This document shows, piece by piece, positions 9,071 through 17,114 of a stretch of 64,000 nt of DNA. Within the stretch, counting starts at the first letter, position 1. The number at the start of each line of letters is the position of its first letter. The stretch spans positions 124,001 through 188,000 of the forward strand of contig NZ_CABVQK010000010.1 in NCBI RefSeq assembly GCF_902499335.1, read 5' to 3'. The translations under genes were made by a program, and so were the position numbers. The notes below the pieces were generated by a model. That model was not told where the DNA came from. It ran no database searches and saw nothing but the letters and a program-made list of their open reading frames with translations. This stretch comes from Burkholderia lata. Lineage in GTDB: Bacteria > Pseudomonadota > Gammaproteobacteria > Burkholderiales > Burkholderiaceae.

Positions 9071-9576
9071 TTGTTCACCGCCTGACGTTCGAATGCTTCG
9101 GGGCGCGGCGCAACCGAATGCGTGTGCACGAAATCGAGCGGAATGCGCCGCCCGGCGAGGTAATCGTCGACGCAGCGCATCACCGCGGGCGAGCGATGGC
9201 GCTCGTGGCACGCGCGCAGTTCGTCGGCGGTCATCCACAGCGTGCGGACGATGCCGTCGTCGAGCGCGTGACCCGCGACCGGCTCGCCGGCCGTGCCGCA
9301 GAACGTGAAGCGCAGGTAGGTCGCGCCGGCGTTGCCGGGGCGGTCGTAGTGCGCGAGATAGACGCCGACGAGCGCGTCGGGCGTGAACGGGTGCGCGGTT
9401 TCCTCGAGCGTTTCTCGGATCACGGCGTCGGCCAGCGTTTCGCCGGCTTCGAGGTGGCCTGCCGGCTGGTTGATGCGCAGGCCCGACGAGGTTTCTTCCT
9501 CGATCATGAGAAAGCGGCCGGCGTGCTCGACGAGCGCGGCGACCGTCACATGCGGGGTCCAGATTTCGGGTTTCAT
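9067..9576 (-). CDS. Nudix hydrolase (NudJ-like)
   Basis: A 169-residue Nudix protein. The Nudix box spans residues 40-62 (GHLEAGETLADAVIRETLEE) and provides the glutamates that bind Mg2+. HVTVAALVEHAGRFLMIEE is typical of the NudJ/YmfB group, which acts on thiamine pyrophosphates and nucleoside tri/diphosphates; the substrate here is inferred. It starts at 9576 (MKPEIW); an in-frame extension to 9732 is not conserved-looking. Coupling to mnmA (4-nt overlap) mirrors E. coli, where nudJ (ymfB) lies directly upstream of mnmA. Confidence 0.88.
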   Translation of the reverse strand: MKPEIWTPHVTVAALVEHAGRFLMIEEETSSGLRINQPAGHLEAGETLADAVIRETLEETAHPFTPDALVGVYLAHYDRPGNAGATYLRFTFCGTAGEPVAGHALDDGIVRTLWMTADELRACHERHRSPAVMRCVDDYLAGRRIPLDFVHTHSVAPRPEAFERQAVNK

Positions 9577-9854
9577 GGTTCGGCATTTTACCGGTTGCGC
9601 CCGAACGCTGCCGGTCGTTGCGCTAAACGAATCAGACCCTTTCAATTCGTCTGTCTTGCCGATACGCGGCGACACCGGACGGGCCGGCATCGCCGTCTCG
9701 CACGATCGTGCGGAGCGCGCTGGTACGGCCATCGCTTTCGCCTAAAGTGGAGAGTGAATGCCGTCGCTCGTGAGCCGGTAGTCAGCCTGCCCGGCTCGTT
9801 GTGCAGTAGAAATCGCCAGAAACGAAATACTGACAATGACTGGAGGGACCGACG

Positions 9855-10994
9855 ATGCATATTGGCGTGCCTGCCGAAACGCGGGCGAACGAGGCGCGTG
9901 TGGCCGCGACGCCGGAAACCGTGAAGAAATACGCGGCGGCCGGGCATCGGGTCAGTATCGCGAAAGGGGCCGGCATTGCAGCGAGTTATCCCGACGCCGC
10001 CTATGCGGCCGCCGGCGCCGAACTGACCGGCCAGTCGGCGGCTTTCGATGTCGACATCGTGCTGAAGGTCCAGGCGCCCACCGACGCCGAACTGCCGTTG
10101 CTCAAGCGCGGCTCAGTGGTGGTCGGCATGCTCGAGCCGTTCAACGGCGAACAGGCGGCGAAGCTCGCCGCGGCCGGCGTGACGGGCTTCGCGCTCGAAG
10201 CCGCGCCGCGCACGACGCGTGCGCAGAGCCTCGACGTGCTGTCGTCGCAGGCGAACATCGCGGGCTACAAGGCCGTGCTGGTGGCCGCGGCGCTGTATCC
10301 GCGCTTCTTTCCGATGCTGATGACGGCCGCGGGCACCGTGAAGGCCGCGCGCGTGCTGATTCTCGGCGCGGGCGTCGCGGGCCTGCAGGCGATCGCGACC
10401 GCGAAGCGCCTCGGCGCGGTGATCGAGGCGTCCGACGTGCGGCCGGCCGTAAAGGAGCAGATCGAGTCGCTCGGCGCGAAATTCGTCGACGTCCCGTACG
10501 AAACCGACGAAGAGCGCGAAGCGGCGCAGGGCGTGGGCGGCTACGCGCGCCCGATGCCACCGTCGTGGCTCGGCCGTCAGGCCGCGCTCGTGCACGAGCG
10601 CGCGAAGCAGGCCGACATCGTGATCACGACCGCGCTGATTCCAGGGCGCCCGGCGCCGACCTTGATCTCCGTTGAAACCGTGCAGTCGATGAAGCCGGGC
10701 TCGGTGCTCGTCGATCTCGCGGCCGGCCGCGGCCCGGAATTCGACGGCCGCAAGAGCGGCAACTGCCCGCTGACGGTCGCCGACCAGGTGATCGTGCACG
10801 ACGGCGTGACGATCGCCGGCTACACGAATCTCGCGTCGATGGTCGCGGCGGACGCGTCGGCGCTGTATGCACGCAACCTGCTCGACTTCATGAAGCTGAT
10901 CGTCACGAAGGAAGGCACGCTCAACATCGACCTGACCGACGACATCGTCGCCGCGACGCTCCTGTGCCGCGACGGCGAAGTCGCGCGCAAGTAA
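9855..10994 (+). CDS. pntAA: NAD(P) transhydrogenase subunit alpha part 1 (NAD-binding domain I)
   Basis: The soluble NAD(H)-binding subunit of the proton-translocating transhydrogenase, which makes NADPH from NADH using the proton gradient. Its alanine-dehydrogenase-like fold has MHIGVPAETRANEARVAATP at the start and the Rossmann loop VLILGAGVAGLQAI at residues 167-180; the RQ-loop region QSLDVLSSQANIAGYKAV is present. At 379 residues it is the size of split PntAA proteins. The ribosome site GGAGGG lies 7-12 nt before the ATG. First of three co-directional genes (20-nt gap, then a 4-nt overlap). The promoter should lie in the 278 bp shared with the divergent Nudix gene. Confidence 0.95.
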   Translation: MHIGVPAETRANEARVAATPETVKKYAAAGHRVSIAKGAGIAASYPDAAYAAAGAELTGQSAAFDVDIVLKVQAPTDAELPLLKRGSVVVGMLEPFNGEQAAKLAAAGVTGFALEAAPRTTRAQSLDVLSSQANIAGYKAVLVAAALYPRFFPMLMTAAGTVKAARVLILGAGVAGLQAIATAKRLGAVIEASDVRPAVKEQIESLGAKFVDVPYETDEEREAAQGVGGYARPMPPSWLGRQAALVHERAKQADIVITTALIPGRPAPTLISVETVQSMKPGSVLVDLAAGRGPEFDGRKSGNCPLTVADQVIVHDGVTIAGYTNLASMVAADASALYARNLLDFMKLIVTKEGTLNIDLTDDIVAATLLCRDGEVARK

Positions 10995-11013
10995 CCGGGG
11001 AGAGGGAGAGACC

Positions 11014-11340
11014 ATGGAAGTCATCAATCACACGGTGATCAACGTGATCATCTTCGTGCTGGCCGTGTACGTCGGCTACCACGTGGTGTGGAACGTCACG
11101 CCGGCGCTGCATACGCCGCTGATGGCCGTGACCAACGCGATCTCGGCGATCGTGATCGTCGGGGCGATGCTGGCTGCGGCGCTGACCGTCGGCGCGACCG
11201 GCAAGGTGTTCGGCACGCTCGCGGTCGCGCTCGCGGCCGTCAACGTGTTCGGCGGCTTCCTCGTGACGAGGCGCATGCTCGAGATGTTCCGCAAGAAGGC
11301 GCCGAAGCAGGCCGAGGGCGGCAAGGAGGGCGCGCGATGA
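11014..11340 (+). CDS. pntAB: NAD(P) transhydrogenase subunit alpha part 2 (membrane segment)
   Basis: A 108-residue membrane subunit with three to four transmembrane helices (for example NVIIFVLAVYVGYHVVW and AIVIVGAMLAAALTVGA, then a third hydrophobic stretch ending GGFLVTRRML) and a short charged tail. It forms part of the proton channel (domain II) together with PntB. In E. coli this region is fused to the NAD-binding domain; here it is separate, as in many beta- and alpha-proteobacteria. Its stop overlaps the pntB start (ATGA, 11337-11340). Confidence 0.93.
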   Translation: MEVINHTVINVIIFVLAVYVGYHVVWNVTPALHTPLMAVTNAISAIVIVGAMLAAALTVGATGKVFGTLAVALAAVNVFGGFLVTRRMLEMFRKKAPKQAEGGKEGAR

Positions 11341-12791
11341 GCATGAATGTCGTCACGCTGCTGTATCTCGTCGCGTCGGTGTGCTTCATCCAGGCGTTGA
11401 AGGGCCTGTCGAACCCGAAGAGCGCGCGGCGCGGCAACCTGTTCGGGATGGCCGGGATGGCCATTGCGATCCTCACGACGGTCGCGCTGATCGTCAAGCA
11501 GGCCGAGTGGCTCGGCGCGAACCTGCCGCTCGGCATCGCGCTGGTGCTTGGCGCGCTGATCGTCGGCGGCGGCGTGGGGGCGTTCGTCGCCGCGCGCGTC
11601 GAGATGACGAAGATGCCGGAGCTCGTCGCGGCGATGCATTCGCTGATCGGCCTCGCGGCCGTGTGCATCGCGTATGCGGTGGTGTCGGAGCCGGAAGCGT
11701 TCGGGCTCGTGCCGCAGGACGCGGTGTCGTCGGACTTCATCCCGTACGGCAACCGCGTCGAGCTGTTCATCGGCACGTTCGTCGGCGCGATCACGTTCTC
11801 CGGGTCGGTGATCGCGTTCGGCAAGCTGTCGGGCAAGTACAGGTTCCGGCTGTTCCAGGGCGCGCCGGTCGTGTATGCGGGCCAGCACCCGCTCAACCTG
11901 ATGCTCGCGCTCGCGATGCTCGGCTTCGGCATCCTGTTCTTCATCACGCAGTCGTGGCTGCCGTTCGTCGTCATGACGGCGATCGCGTTCGCGCTCGGTG
12001 TGCTGATCATCATCCCGATCGGCGGCGCGGACATGCCGGTGGTCGTGTCGATGCTGAACTCGTACTCGGGGTGGGCGGCGGCCGGCATCGGCTTCTCGCT
12101 GAACAACGCGATGCTGATCATCGCCGGGTCGCTCGTCGGCTCGTCGGGCGCGATCCTGTCGTACATCATGTGCCACGCGATGAACCGGTCGTTCTTCAAC
12201 GTGATCCTCGGCGGTTTCGGCGGCGAGGCGGCGGCGGGTGGCGCGGCAGGGGCGAAGGAGCAGCGGCCGGTGAAATCGGGCTCGGCCGAAGACGCGTCGT
12301 TCATGCTCGGCAACGCGGAGACGGTCGTGATCGTGCCGGGCTACGGGCTGGCCGTGGCCCGCGCGCAGCACGCGTTGAAGGAGCTGACCGACAAGCTGGT
12401 CGAGAAAGGCATCGACGTGAAGTACGCGATTCATCCGGTCGCGGGGCGGATGCCCGGGCACATGAACGTGCTGCTCGCGGAAGCGGAAGTGCCGTACGAG
12501 ATCGTGTACGAGATGGACGACATCAACGGCGAGTTCGGCCAGGTCGACGTCGTGCTCGTGCTCGGCGCGAACGACGTCGTGAATCCGGCCGCGAAGAACG
12601 ATCCGGCGTCGCCGATCGCGGGGATGCCGATCATCGAGGCGTACAAGGCGCGCACGGTGATCGTCAACAAGCGCTCGATGGCGGCCGGCTACGCGGGCCT
12701 CGACAACGACCTGTTCTACATGGACAAGACGATGATGGTGTTCGGCGATGCGAAGAAGGTCATCGAGGACATGGTGAAGTCGGTCGAATGA
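11337..12791 (+). CDS. pntB: NAD(P) transhydrogenase subunit beta
   Basis: A 484-residue subunit. The N-terminal ~270 residues are membrane helices of domain II, with the conserved GGADMPVVVSMLNSYSGWAAA segment. The C-terminal ~180 residues form the NADP(H)-binding domain III, with VIVPGYGLAVARAQHAL and the HPVAGRMPGHMNVLLAEA and DVVLVLGANDVVNPAA motifs. I start at the ATG overlapping the pntAB stop (11337, MSMNVV); an upstream in-frame extension is an out-of-frame reading of pntAB. It completes the PntAA-PntAB-PntB complex at the inner membrane. Confidence 0.95.
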   Translation: MSMNVVTLLYLVASVCFIQALKGLSNPKSARRGNLFGMAGMAIAILTTVALIVKQAEWLGANLPLGIALVLGALIVGGGVGAFVAARVEMTKMPELVAAMHSLIGLAAVCIAYAVVSEPEAFGLVPQDAVSSDFIPYGNRVELFIGTFVGAITFSGSVIAFGKLSGKYRFRLFQGAPVVYAGQHPLNLMLALAMLGFGILFFITQSWLPFVVMTAIAFALGVLIIIPIGGADMPVVVSMLNSYSGWAAAGIGFSLNNAMLIIAGSLVGSSGAILSYIMCHAMNRSFFNVILGGFGGEAAAGGAAGAKEQRPVKSGSAEDASFMLGNAETVVIVPGYGLAVARAQHALKELTDKLVEKGIDVKYAIHPVAGRMPGHMNVLLAEAEVPYEIVYEMDDINGEFGQVDVVLVLGANDVVNPAAKNDPASPIAGMPIIEAYKARTVIVNKRSMAAGYAGLDNDLFYMDKTMMVFGDAKKVIEDMVKSVE

Positions 12792-12885
12792 CGCGCGCGC
12801 CGGCAACGCGGCCGCCGGCTTCGATTCACGGGCAGCGTGACCGGACAGCGGGCAGGCCCGACCGGCGCAAGCCGCCGGGCCATTT

Positions 12886-13806
12886 TCAGGGTGCGACGAG
12901 ATTCGCGACGCACGCGGCGATCGTGTCGCGTACGCGCACGATCGCCGGGTCGCGCTGCGTGCTCGTGCGCCAGCCGATTTCGACCGGGTAGTGCGGCAAG
13001 TCGACCGGGCATGCGAGCGCGCGCAGTGGTGTGGATTGCGCGATCGCGCGCGCCGCGTGCGCGGGAATCGTCGCGACCGCATCGGAGCCGGCGAGCAGGT
13101 ACGGTAGCGCGGCGAAATGCGTGGTCGACGCCGCGACGCGCCGCTTGTGACCGAGCGTGGCCAGCGCCTCGTCGACGATCCCGATCACGCCGCCCGACGA
13201 TACGAGCAGGTGGTCGCGCCGCAGGAAATCGGCGAGCGTGAGCGTGCGTGGCGCCCGCTCGCGGGCGGCCGGGTCGATCAGGCACGCATAGCCGCCCGTC
13301 GCGACCGCGCGCCGGCTGAGCCCGTTCGCCGAGAAGCCGCCTGACGCGATCGCGAGGTCGACGCCGTGGCGCAGCAATGCGTCGCCGGCGATGCCGCTGT
13401 GCGTCTGCCGGAAGATCAGCCGGATGCCGCCCGCTTCCCGCGCGACGGCGTCGATCAGCGCGCGGCCGAGCGCGATCTCGAAGTCGTCCGACAGCCCGAT
13501 CGAGATCGTGCGGCCGATGCGGTCGCCGCCGTCGGCCGCGATCGCGAGGCTTTCGCGGCAACGGTCGAGCGCGTCGGACAGGATCGGCTTCAGTTCGTCC
13601 GCGCGCGGCGTCGGCGCGAGCCCGCGGCCGGTGCGCACGAACAGCGGATCGGCGTAGATCACGCGCAGCCGCGCCAGCGCCGCGCTCACCGCCGACTGCG
13701 TGAGGCCGAGCCGCAGCGCCGCGCGGCTTGCGCCGCCTTCCTCGTACAGCGCCTCGAACACCTTCAGCAGATTCAGGTCGAGGCTGGCGATATCATCCGC
13801 ATTCAT
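12886..13806 (-). CDS. LysR-family transcriptional regulator
   Basis: A 306-residue LysR-type regulator. The N-terminal winged helix-turn-helix (LDLNLLKVFEALYEEGGASRAALRLGLTQSAVSAALARLR, roughly residues 9-48) is followed by a periplasmic-binding-like effector domain. The start LDLNLLKVF and the PLFVRTGRGLAPTPRA wing place it in the NodD/PcpR-like group that often controls aromatic or nitrile catabolism. It is transcribed divergently from the nitrilase-family gene with an 80-bp intergenic region that contains ATCGAT repeats, so the nitrilase gene is its likely target. The inducer is unknown. Confidence 0.9.
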   Translation of the reverse strand: MNADDIASLDLNLLKVFEALYEEGGASRAALRLGLTQSAVSAALARLRVIYADPLFVRTGRGLAPTPRADELKPILSDALDRCRESLAIAADGGDRIGRTISIGLSDDFEIALGRALIDAVAREAGGIRLIFRQTHSGIAGDALLRHGVDLAIASGGFSANGLSRRAVATGGYACLIDPAARERAPRTLTLADFLRRDHLLVSSGGVIGIVDEALATLGHKRRVAASTTHFAALPYLLAGSDAVATIPAHAARAIAQSTPLRALACPVDLPHYPVEIGWRTSTQRDPAIVRVRDTIAACVANLVAP

Positions 13807-13811
13807 GACAC

Positions 13812-13852
13812 TTATCGTTCTATCGATTTGATCGATGACATCATATCGATAA
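13812..13852. promoter_or_regulatory. Candidate LysR operator with repeated ATCGAT cores
   Basis: In the 80-bp divergent region, the hexamer TTATCG at 13812-13817 is the inverted match of CGATAA at 13847-13852. Between them are three further ATCGAT cores (13822-13827, 13831-13836, 13845-13850). The arrangement is dyad-symmetric and A/T-rich in a GC-rich genome, as expected for a LysR binding region serving both divergent promoters. Function is inferred from position and symmetry. Confidence 0.5.
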
Positions 13853-13886
13853 AGATGGCGTTACCCCATTCACCGGAGACGCCTTC

Positions 13887-14810
13887 ATGTCCACGACAGT
13901 CATTGCCGCGCTGCAGATCGGCGCATCGCCCGCCGGCACGCGCGCCACGCTCGACACGATCCTCGGCTACGAAACCGCGATCCGCGACAGCGGCGCGTCG
14001 CTCGTCGTGCTGCCCGAGGCCGTGCTCGGCGGCTATCCGAAAGGCGAGATCTTCGGCACGCGGCTCGGCTACCGGCTGCCCGAAGGCCGCGACGCGTATG
14101 CGCGCTACGCCGCGCAGGCGATCGACGTGCCGGGGCCCGAAACCGACGAACTGGCCGCGCTGTCGCAGCGCACGGGCGCGAGCCTCGTGGTCGGCGTGAT
14201 CGAGCGCGGCGGCAGCACGCTGTACTGCACGGCGCTGTTCTTCGATCCGCGCGACGGGCTCGTCGCGAAGCACCGCAAGCTGATGCCGACCGGCACCGAG
14301 CGGCTGATCTGGGGGCAGGGCGACGGCTCGACGCTGCCCGTCGTCGACACGGCCGCGGGCCGCGCTGGCGCCGCGATCTGCTGGGAGAACCACATGCCGC
14401 TGCTGCGCTGCGCGATGTACGCGAAGGGCGTGCAGATCTGGTGCGCGCCGACCGTCGACGAGCGCGACGTCTGGCAGAGCTCGATGCGGCACATTGCGCA
14501 CGAAGGGCGCTGCTTCGTCGTCAGCGCGTGCCAGGTGCAGCCGTCGCCGCGCGCGCTCGGCATTGACGTGCCGGGCTGGGATCCGGAGCGGCCGCTGATC
14601 CGCGGCGGCAGCGTGATCGTCGGGCCGCTCGGCGACCTGCTGACGGAGCCGCTGATCGGCGAAGCCGGGCTCGTGACCGCGCGCATCGATACCGACGAGC
14701 TCGTGCGGGCGCGCTACGACTTCGACGTGGTCGGGCATTACGCGCGGCCCGACGTGTTCTCGCTGCACGTCGACGAGCGGCCGAAGCGGACGGTGGTGTT
14801 CGGCGGGTAG
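13887..14810 (+). CDS. Carbon-nitrogen hydrolase, nitrilase-type
   Basis: A 307-residue nitrilase-superfamily enzyme. The catalytic triad is visible: Glu44 in VVLPEAVLGGYPKG, Lys131 in KHRKLMPTGTERL and Cys165 in AAICWENHMPLLR. The motifs GGYPKG and CWENHMPL are those of branch 1 nitrilases (nitrile to carboxylate plus ammonia) rather than of amidases. The hydrolysed nitrile is unknown; the size fits the family (300-350). GGAG lies 8 nt before the ATG. Control by the divergent LysR gene is likely. Confidence 0.88.
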   Translation: MSTTVIAALQIGASPAGTRATLDTILGYETAIRDSGASLVVLPEAVLGGYPKGEIFGTRLGYRLPEGRDAYARYAAQAIDVPGPETDELAALSQRTGASLVVGVIERGGSTLYCTALFFDPRDGLVAKHRKLMPTGTERLIWGQGDGSTLPVVDTAAGRAGAAICWENHMPLLRCAMYAKGVQIWCAPTVDERDVWQSSMRHIAHEGRCFVVSACQVQPSPRALGIDVPGWDPERPLIRGGSVIVGPLGDLLTEPLIGEAGLVTARIDTDELVRARYDFDVVGHYARPDVFSLHVDERPKRTVVFGG

Positions 14811-14888
14811 CAGCGGGGGCCGGGCGCCGCACGGCGGCCCCGTAACATGAACGGCGGCGGCGCGCGGCGCGCACGCCGTCGTGCCGCG

Positions 14889-15575
14889 TCAGCGCATCGG
14901 TGCTTCCGCGATCCGCATGTAGTCGGCGATCCGCCGTCCTTCCATGTCGGGAAACTGCTCGTGCACGATGATGTCGCCCATCCGCGCGATGTCGAAGGTC
15001 CGGAAATCGTCGCGCAGCTCGCACCACGCGCCGATCGTCCAGCGCCCGCCCCAGTAGACGAGCCCGAGCGGCCATACGCGGCGTTGCGAATGCGCGCCGA
15101 GCCGGTCGCGGTAGTCGAAGCTGACGACGTGGCGCGTGTCGATGGCCTGGTGGATCGCGTCGACCTTCGCGCAAAACGTCTCGTCGATGTGGAACGACGG
15201 CGCGAACACGGGCAGGCGGTCGAGCGCCGTACGCTTGTCGGCCGGCATGGCCGACGCGATCTTCGCGAGCGCCGAACGCGCGCCGCTCGCGAAGCGTGCA
15301 CCGCCCCAGGTTTCGAGCATGCGCGCGCCGGTGGCGAGCGCCGCGAGCTCCTCGGCCGTGAACGTGAGCGGCGGCAGGCTCGCATTGCGGTTCAGCCGGT
15401 AGCCGATGCCGGCTTCGCCTTCGATCGGCACCCCTGACAGTTGCAGGTCGCGCACGTCGCGATAGACCGTGCGCGGCGACACCGACAGCCAGTCGGCCAG
15501 CTGCTGCGCGGTCGTGAGACGACGCCCGCGCAACAGCTCGGCGATCTGGAACAGGCGGTCGGCACGGCGCGTCAT
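14889..15575 (-). CDS. YafY-family transcriptional regulator (HTH plus WYL domain)
   Basis: A 228-residue regulator. The N-terminal HTH_11 domain (RLFQIAELLRGRRLTTAQQLADWLSVSPRTVYRDVRDL) is followed by a WYL-type ligand-binding domain around residues 135-205 (PLGLVYWGGRWTIGAWCELRDDFRTFDIARM). WYL proteins respond to nucleic acids or small molecules; the ligand here is unknown. It lies 73 nt downstream of the VOC gene on the same strand, so the pair may be cotranscribed. The convergent nitrilase gene ends 78 bp away. Confidence 0.87.
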   Translation of the reverse strand: MTRRADRLFQIAELLRGRRLTTAQQLADWLSVSPRTVYRDVRDLQLSGVPIEGEAGIGYRLNRNASLPPLTFTAEELAALATGARMLETWGGARFASGARSALAKIASAMPADKRTALDRLPVFAPSFHIDETFCAKVDAIHQAIDTRHVVSFDYRDRLGAHSQRRVWPLGLVYWGGRWTIGAWCELRDDFRTFDIARMGDIIVHEQFPDMEGRRIADYMRIAEAPMR

Positions 15576-15648
15576 GACGGCACCTCGATTCCAACGGCAG
15601 TGGGGACTTCGCGATGATAGCGCCGCGCGCGCCCGGCGGCCGCTGCGC

Positions 15649-16059
15649 TCAGTGGCATTTCGGCGCGTGCAGGCCGACGCGGTTGCCTTCGGTGTCGATC
15701 AGGTAGCCGACGTAGCCGTAATTGTTCGGCAGCTCGACGACCGAGCCTTGCACGACGCCGCCCGCGCGCTTCGCGCGTTCGAGTGCCGCGACGACCGATT
15801 CGCCGGCGTTCAGGTAGACGAGCACGCCGTTCGCGCTCGGCTTCATCTGCTGCGGATCGAACACGATGCTGCCGCCCGTGCTCGATGCGTCGCGGTCGAA
15901 CGTGGCCATCGGCACGCCGCCGATGACTGCGCGCTGCAGCGTCGTTTGCAGCACGGTTTCGTAAAAGCGGATCGCCCGGTCGAAATCGAGGGACGGAATG
16001 TCGAACCACGCGATCGCGCGTTCCAGGGTGACGGTGGAAGTGGCAGTTGCGGACGTCAT
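15649..16059 (-). CDS. VOC-family (glyoxalase/bleomycin-resistance-like) protein
   Basis: A 136-residue protein with the paired beta-alpha-beta-beta-beta modules of the VOC superfamily (IAWFDIPSLDFDRAIRFYETVL, then YVGYLIDTEGNRVGLHA). The PhnB/YdcJ-like subgroup often binds a metal through His/Glu residues; the substrate is unknown. The ATG at 16059 has AAGGAG 7 nt upstream; the open frame continues to 16188 but into the intergenic promoter. It is divergent from arsR, with an operator-rich region between them. Confidence 0.82.
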   Translation of the reverse strand: MTSATATSTVTLERAIAWFDIPSLDFDRAIRFYETVLQTTLQRAVIGGVPMATFDRDASSTGGSIVFDPQQMKPSANGVLVYLNAGESVVAALERAKRAGGVVQGSVVELPNNYGYVGYLIDTEGNRVGLHAPKCH

Positions 16060-16145
16060 GACGCGCTCCTTGTTGCGTTGTTGTTCAGGTTCGGTGCGGA
16101 AACCAGCGTTGCATTGCGCCGGGATTGCAGTGTGATCGCGCCCTG

Positions 16146-16163
16146 CTGACACCGTATTGTCAG
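16146..16163. promoter_or_regulatory. Inverted repeat CTGACA-N6-TGTCAG in the VOC/arsR divergent region
   Basis: A perfect 6+6 bp palindrome with a 6-bp spacer, 15 bp upstream of the arsR -35 box. Possibly a second regulator site acting on the VOC promoter or on both; no function can be assigned from sequence. Confidence 0.4.
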
Positions 16164-16177
16164 TAGAGTTGTCACCC

Positions 16178-16207
16178 TTGACATGCAACTGTTTGGTTGC
16201 ATAATAA
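16178..16207 (+). promoter_or_regulatory. arsR promoter with operator palindrome between -35 and -10
   Basis: TTGACA (16178-16183), an 18-bp spacer and TAATAA (16202-16207) form a strong sigma-70 promoter, 22 bp before the arsR ATG. The spacer is almost entirely a perfect palindrome, ATGCAAC-TGTTTG-GTTGCAT (16183-16202). A repressor dimer bound there would block RNA polymerase, which fits autorepression by the downstream ArsR protein. Confidence 0.7.
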
Positions 16208-16228
16208 GGTCATTGACCCGGGAGCGGC

Positions 16229-16561
16229 ATGGATCTCGTTTTCAAGGCGCTGGCCGATGCCACGCGCCGCCAGTTGCTTGATTTGCTGCACGCGAAAAGC
16301 GGACAGACCCTGTCCGAGCTGTGCGACGGGCTCGCGATGAGCCGGCAGGCGGTGAGCAAGCATCTCGCGCTGCTCGAGGCCGCGAATCTCGTCGCGACCA
16401 CGTGGCGCGGCAGGGAGAAGCTGCATTACCTGAATCCGGTGCCGATCCACGACATCGCGGAACGCTGGATCGGCAAGTTCGAGCGTCAGCGCCTGCAGGC
16501 GCTGGCGGATCTCAAGCGCGGGCTGGAAGCGGCCGGCGATTCTGGAGGCAACGATGAGTAA
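16229..16561 (+). CDS. ArsR/SmtB-family transcriptional regulator
   Basis: A 110-residue winged helix protein: MDLVFKALADATRRQLLDLL, then the recognition region LCDGLAMSRQAVSKHLALLE and the wing GREKLHYLNP. The metal-binding CxC of ArsR or SmtB is absent, so it is not a classic metal sensor; it matches the ArsR subgroup paired with SRPBCC proteins. The 3' end overlaps the SRPBCC gene by 8 nt, so the two are coupled. It is probably autoregulated through the palindrome in its promoter. Confidence 0.9.
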   Translation: MDLVFKALADATRRQLLDLLHAKSGQTLSELCDGLAMSRQAVSKHLALLEAANLVATTWRGREKLHYLNPVPIHDIAERWIGKFERQRLQALADLKRGLEAAGDSGGNDE

Positions 16562-17018
16562 TCCCGCCTTTGTGTACGTGACGTACATTGCATCGACGCC
16601 CGAGCGCGTGTTCGACGCGCTGACCAATGCCGAACTGACGAAGGACTACTGGGTGCGGCATCGCAACGCGTCGCCCGACTGGCGGCCGGGCTCGCGCTGG
16701 GAACATCAGGACTACGACGATCCGTCGCGCATCGACATCGTCGGCGAAGTGGTCGAGAACGATCCGCCACGCAAGCTGGTCGTCACGTGGCGCACGCCGT
16801 CAGGGGAGGGTGAGGAGTCGCGCGTGACCTATCTCGTCGAGCCGCACGAGGGCGTCGTGAAACTGACCGTCACGCACGACGGGCTGGTGCCGGGCTCGGA
16901 GATGGATCGCGGGATTCGCGGCGGGTGGCCGGTCGTGCTGTCGAGCCTCAAGACGCTGCTCGAGACGGGGCAGGCGCTGCCGTTCACGATGGGGCGCTGG
17001 GCGTGTTCGAAGCACTGA
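16554..17018 (+). CDS. SRPBCC-family (AHSA1-like) protein
   Basis: A 154-residue START-like fold protein beginning VYVTYIASTPERVFDALTNAELTKDYW, the consensus of the AHSA1/COG3832 group, and ending with GGWPVVLSSLKTLLETG. These proteins carry a hydrophobic ligand cavity; most lack a known function. It is encoded in an operon with an ArsR-type regulator, and the pair is divergent from a VOC gene, an arrangement seen repeatedly in proteobacteria and often annotated as a small stress or detoxification module. That role is inference. Confidence 0.85.
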   Translation: MSNPAFVYVTYIASTPERVFDALTNAELTKDYWVRHRNASPDWRPGSRWEHQDYDDPSRIDIVGEVVENDPPRKLVVTWRTPSGEGEESRVTYLVEPHEGVVKLTVTHDGLVPGSEMDRGIRGGWPVVLSSLKTLLETGQALPFTMGRWACSKH

Positions 17019-17023
17019 AACGA

Positions 17024-17061
17024 AACGCCGCCGTTGCCGCGGGTGCGGTAACGGCGGCGTT
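17024..17061. terminator. Hairpin between the converging SRPBCC and rRNA methyltransferase genes
   Basis: A 15-bp stem (AACGCCGCCGTTGCC ... GGTAACGGCGGCGTT, one mismatch) with an 8-nt loop, 5 nt after the SRPBCC stop. It lacks a clear U tract, so termination may be weak or Rho-assisted; it can act in both directions. Confidence 0.6.
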
Positions 17062-17114
17062 CCGGTTGCCGCGGAGGGGCCGCACCCGCGGCCCGATCGC
17101 GACGATGATGCGGA

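Noticed and set aside
11076..13082. 668-codon open frame on the - strand
   Set aside because: Antisense to pntAB/pntB; no recognisable protein features.
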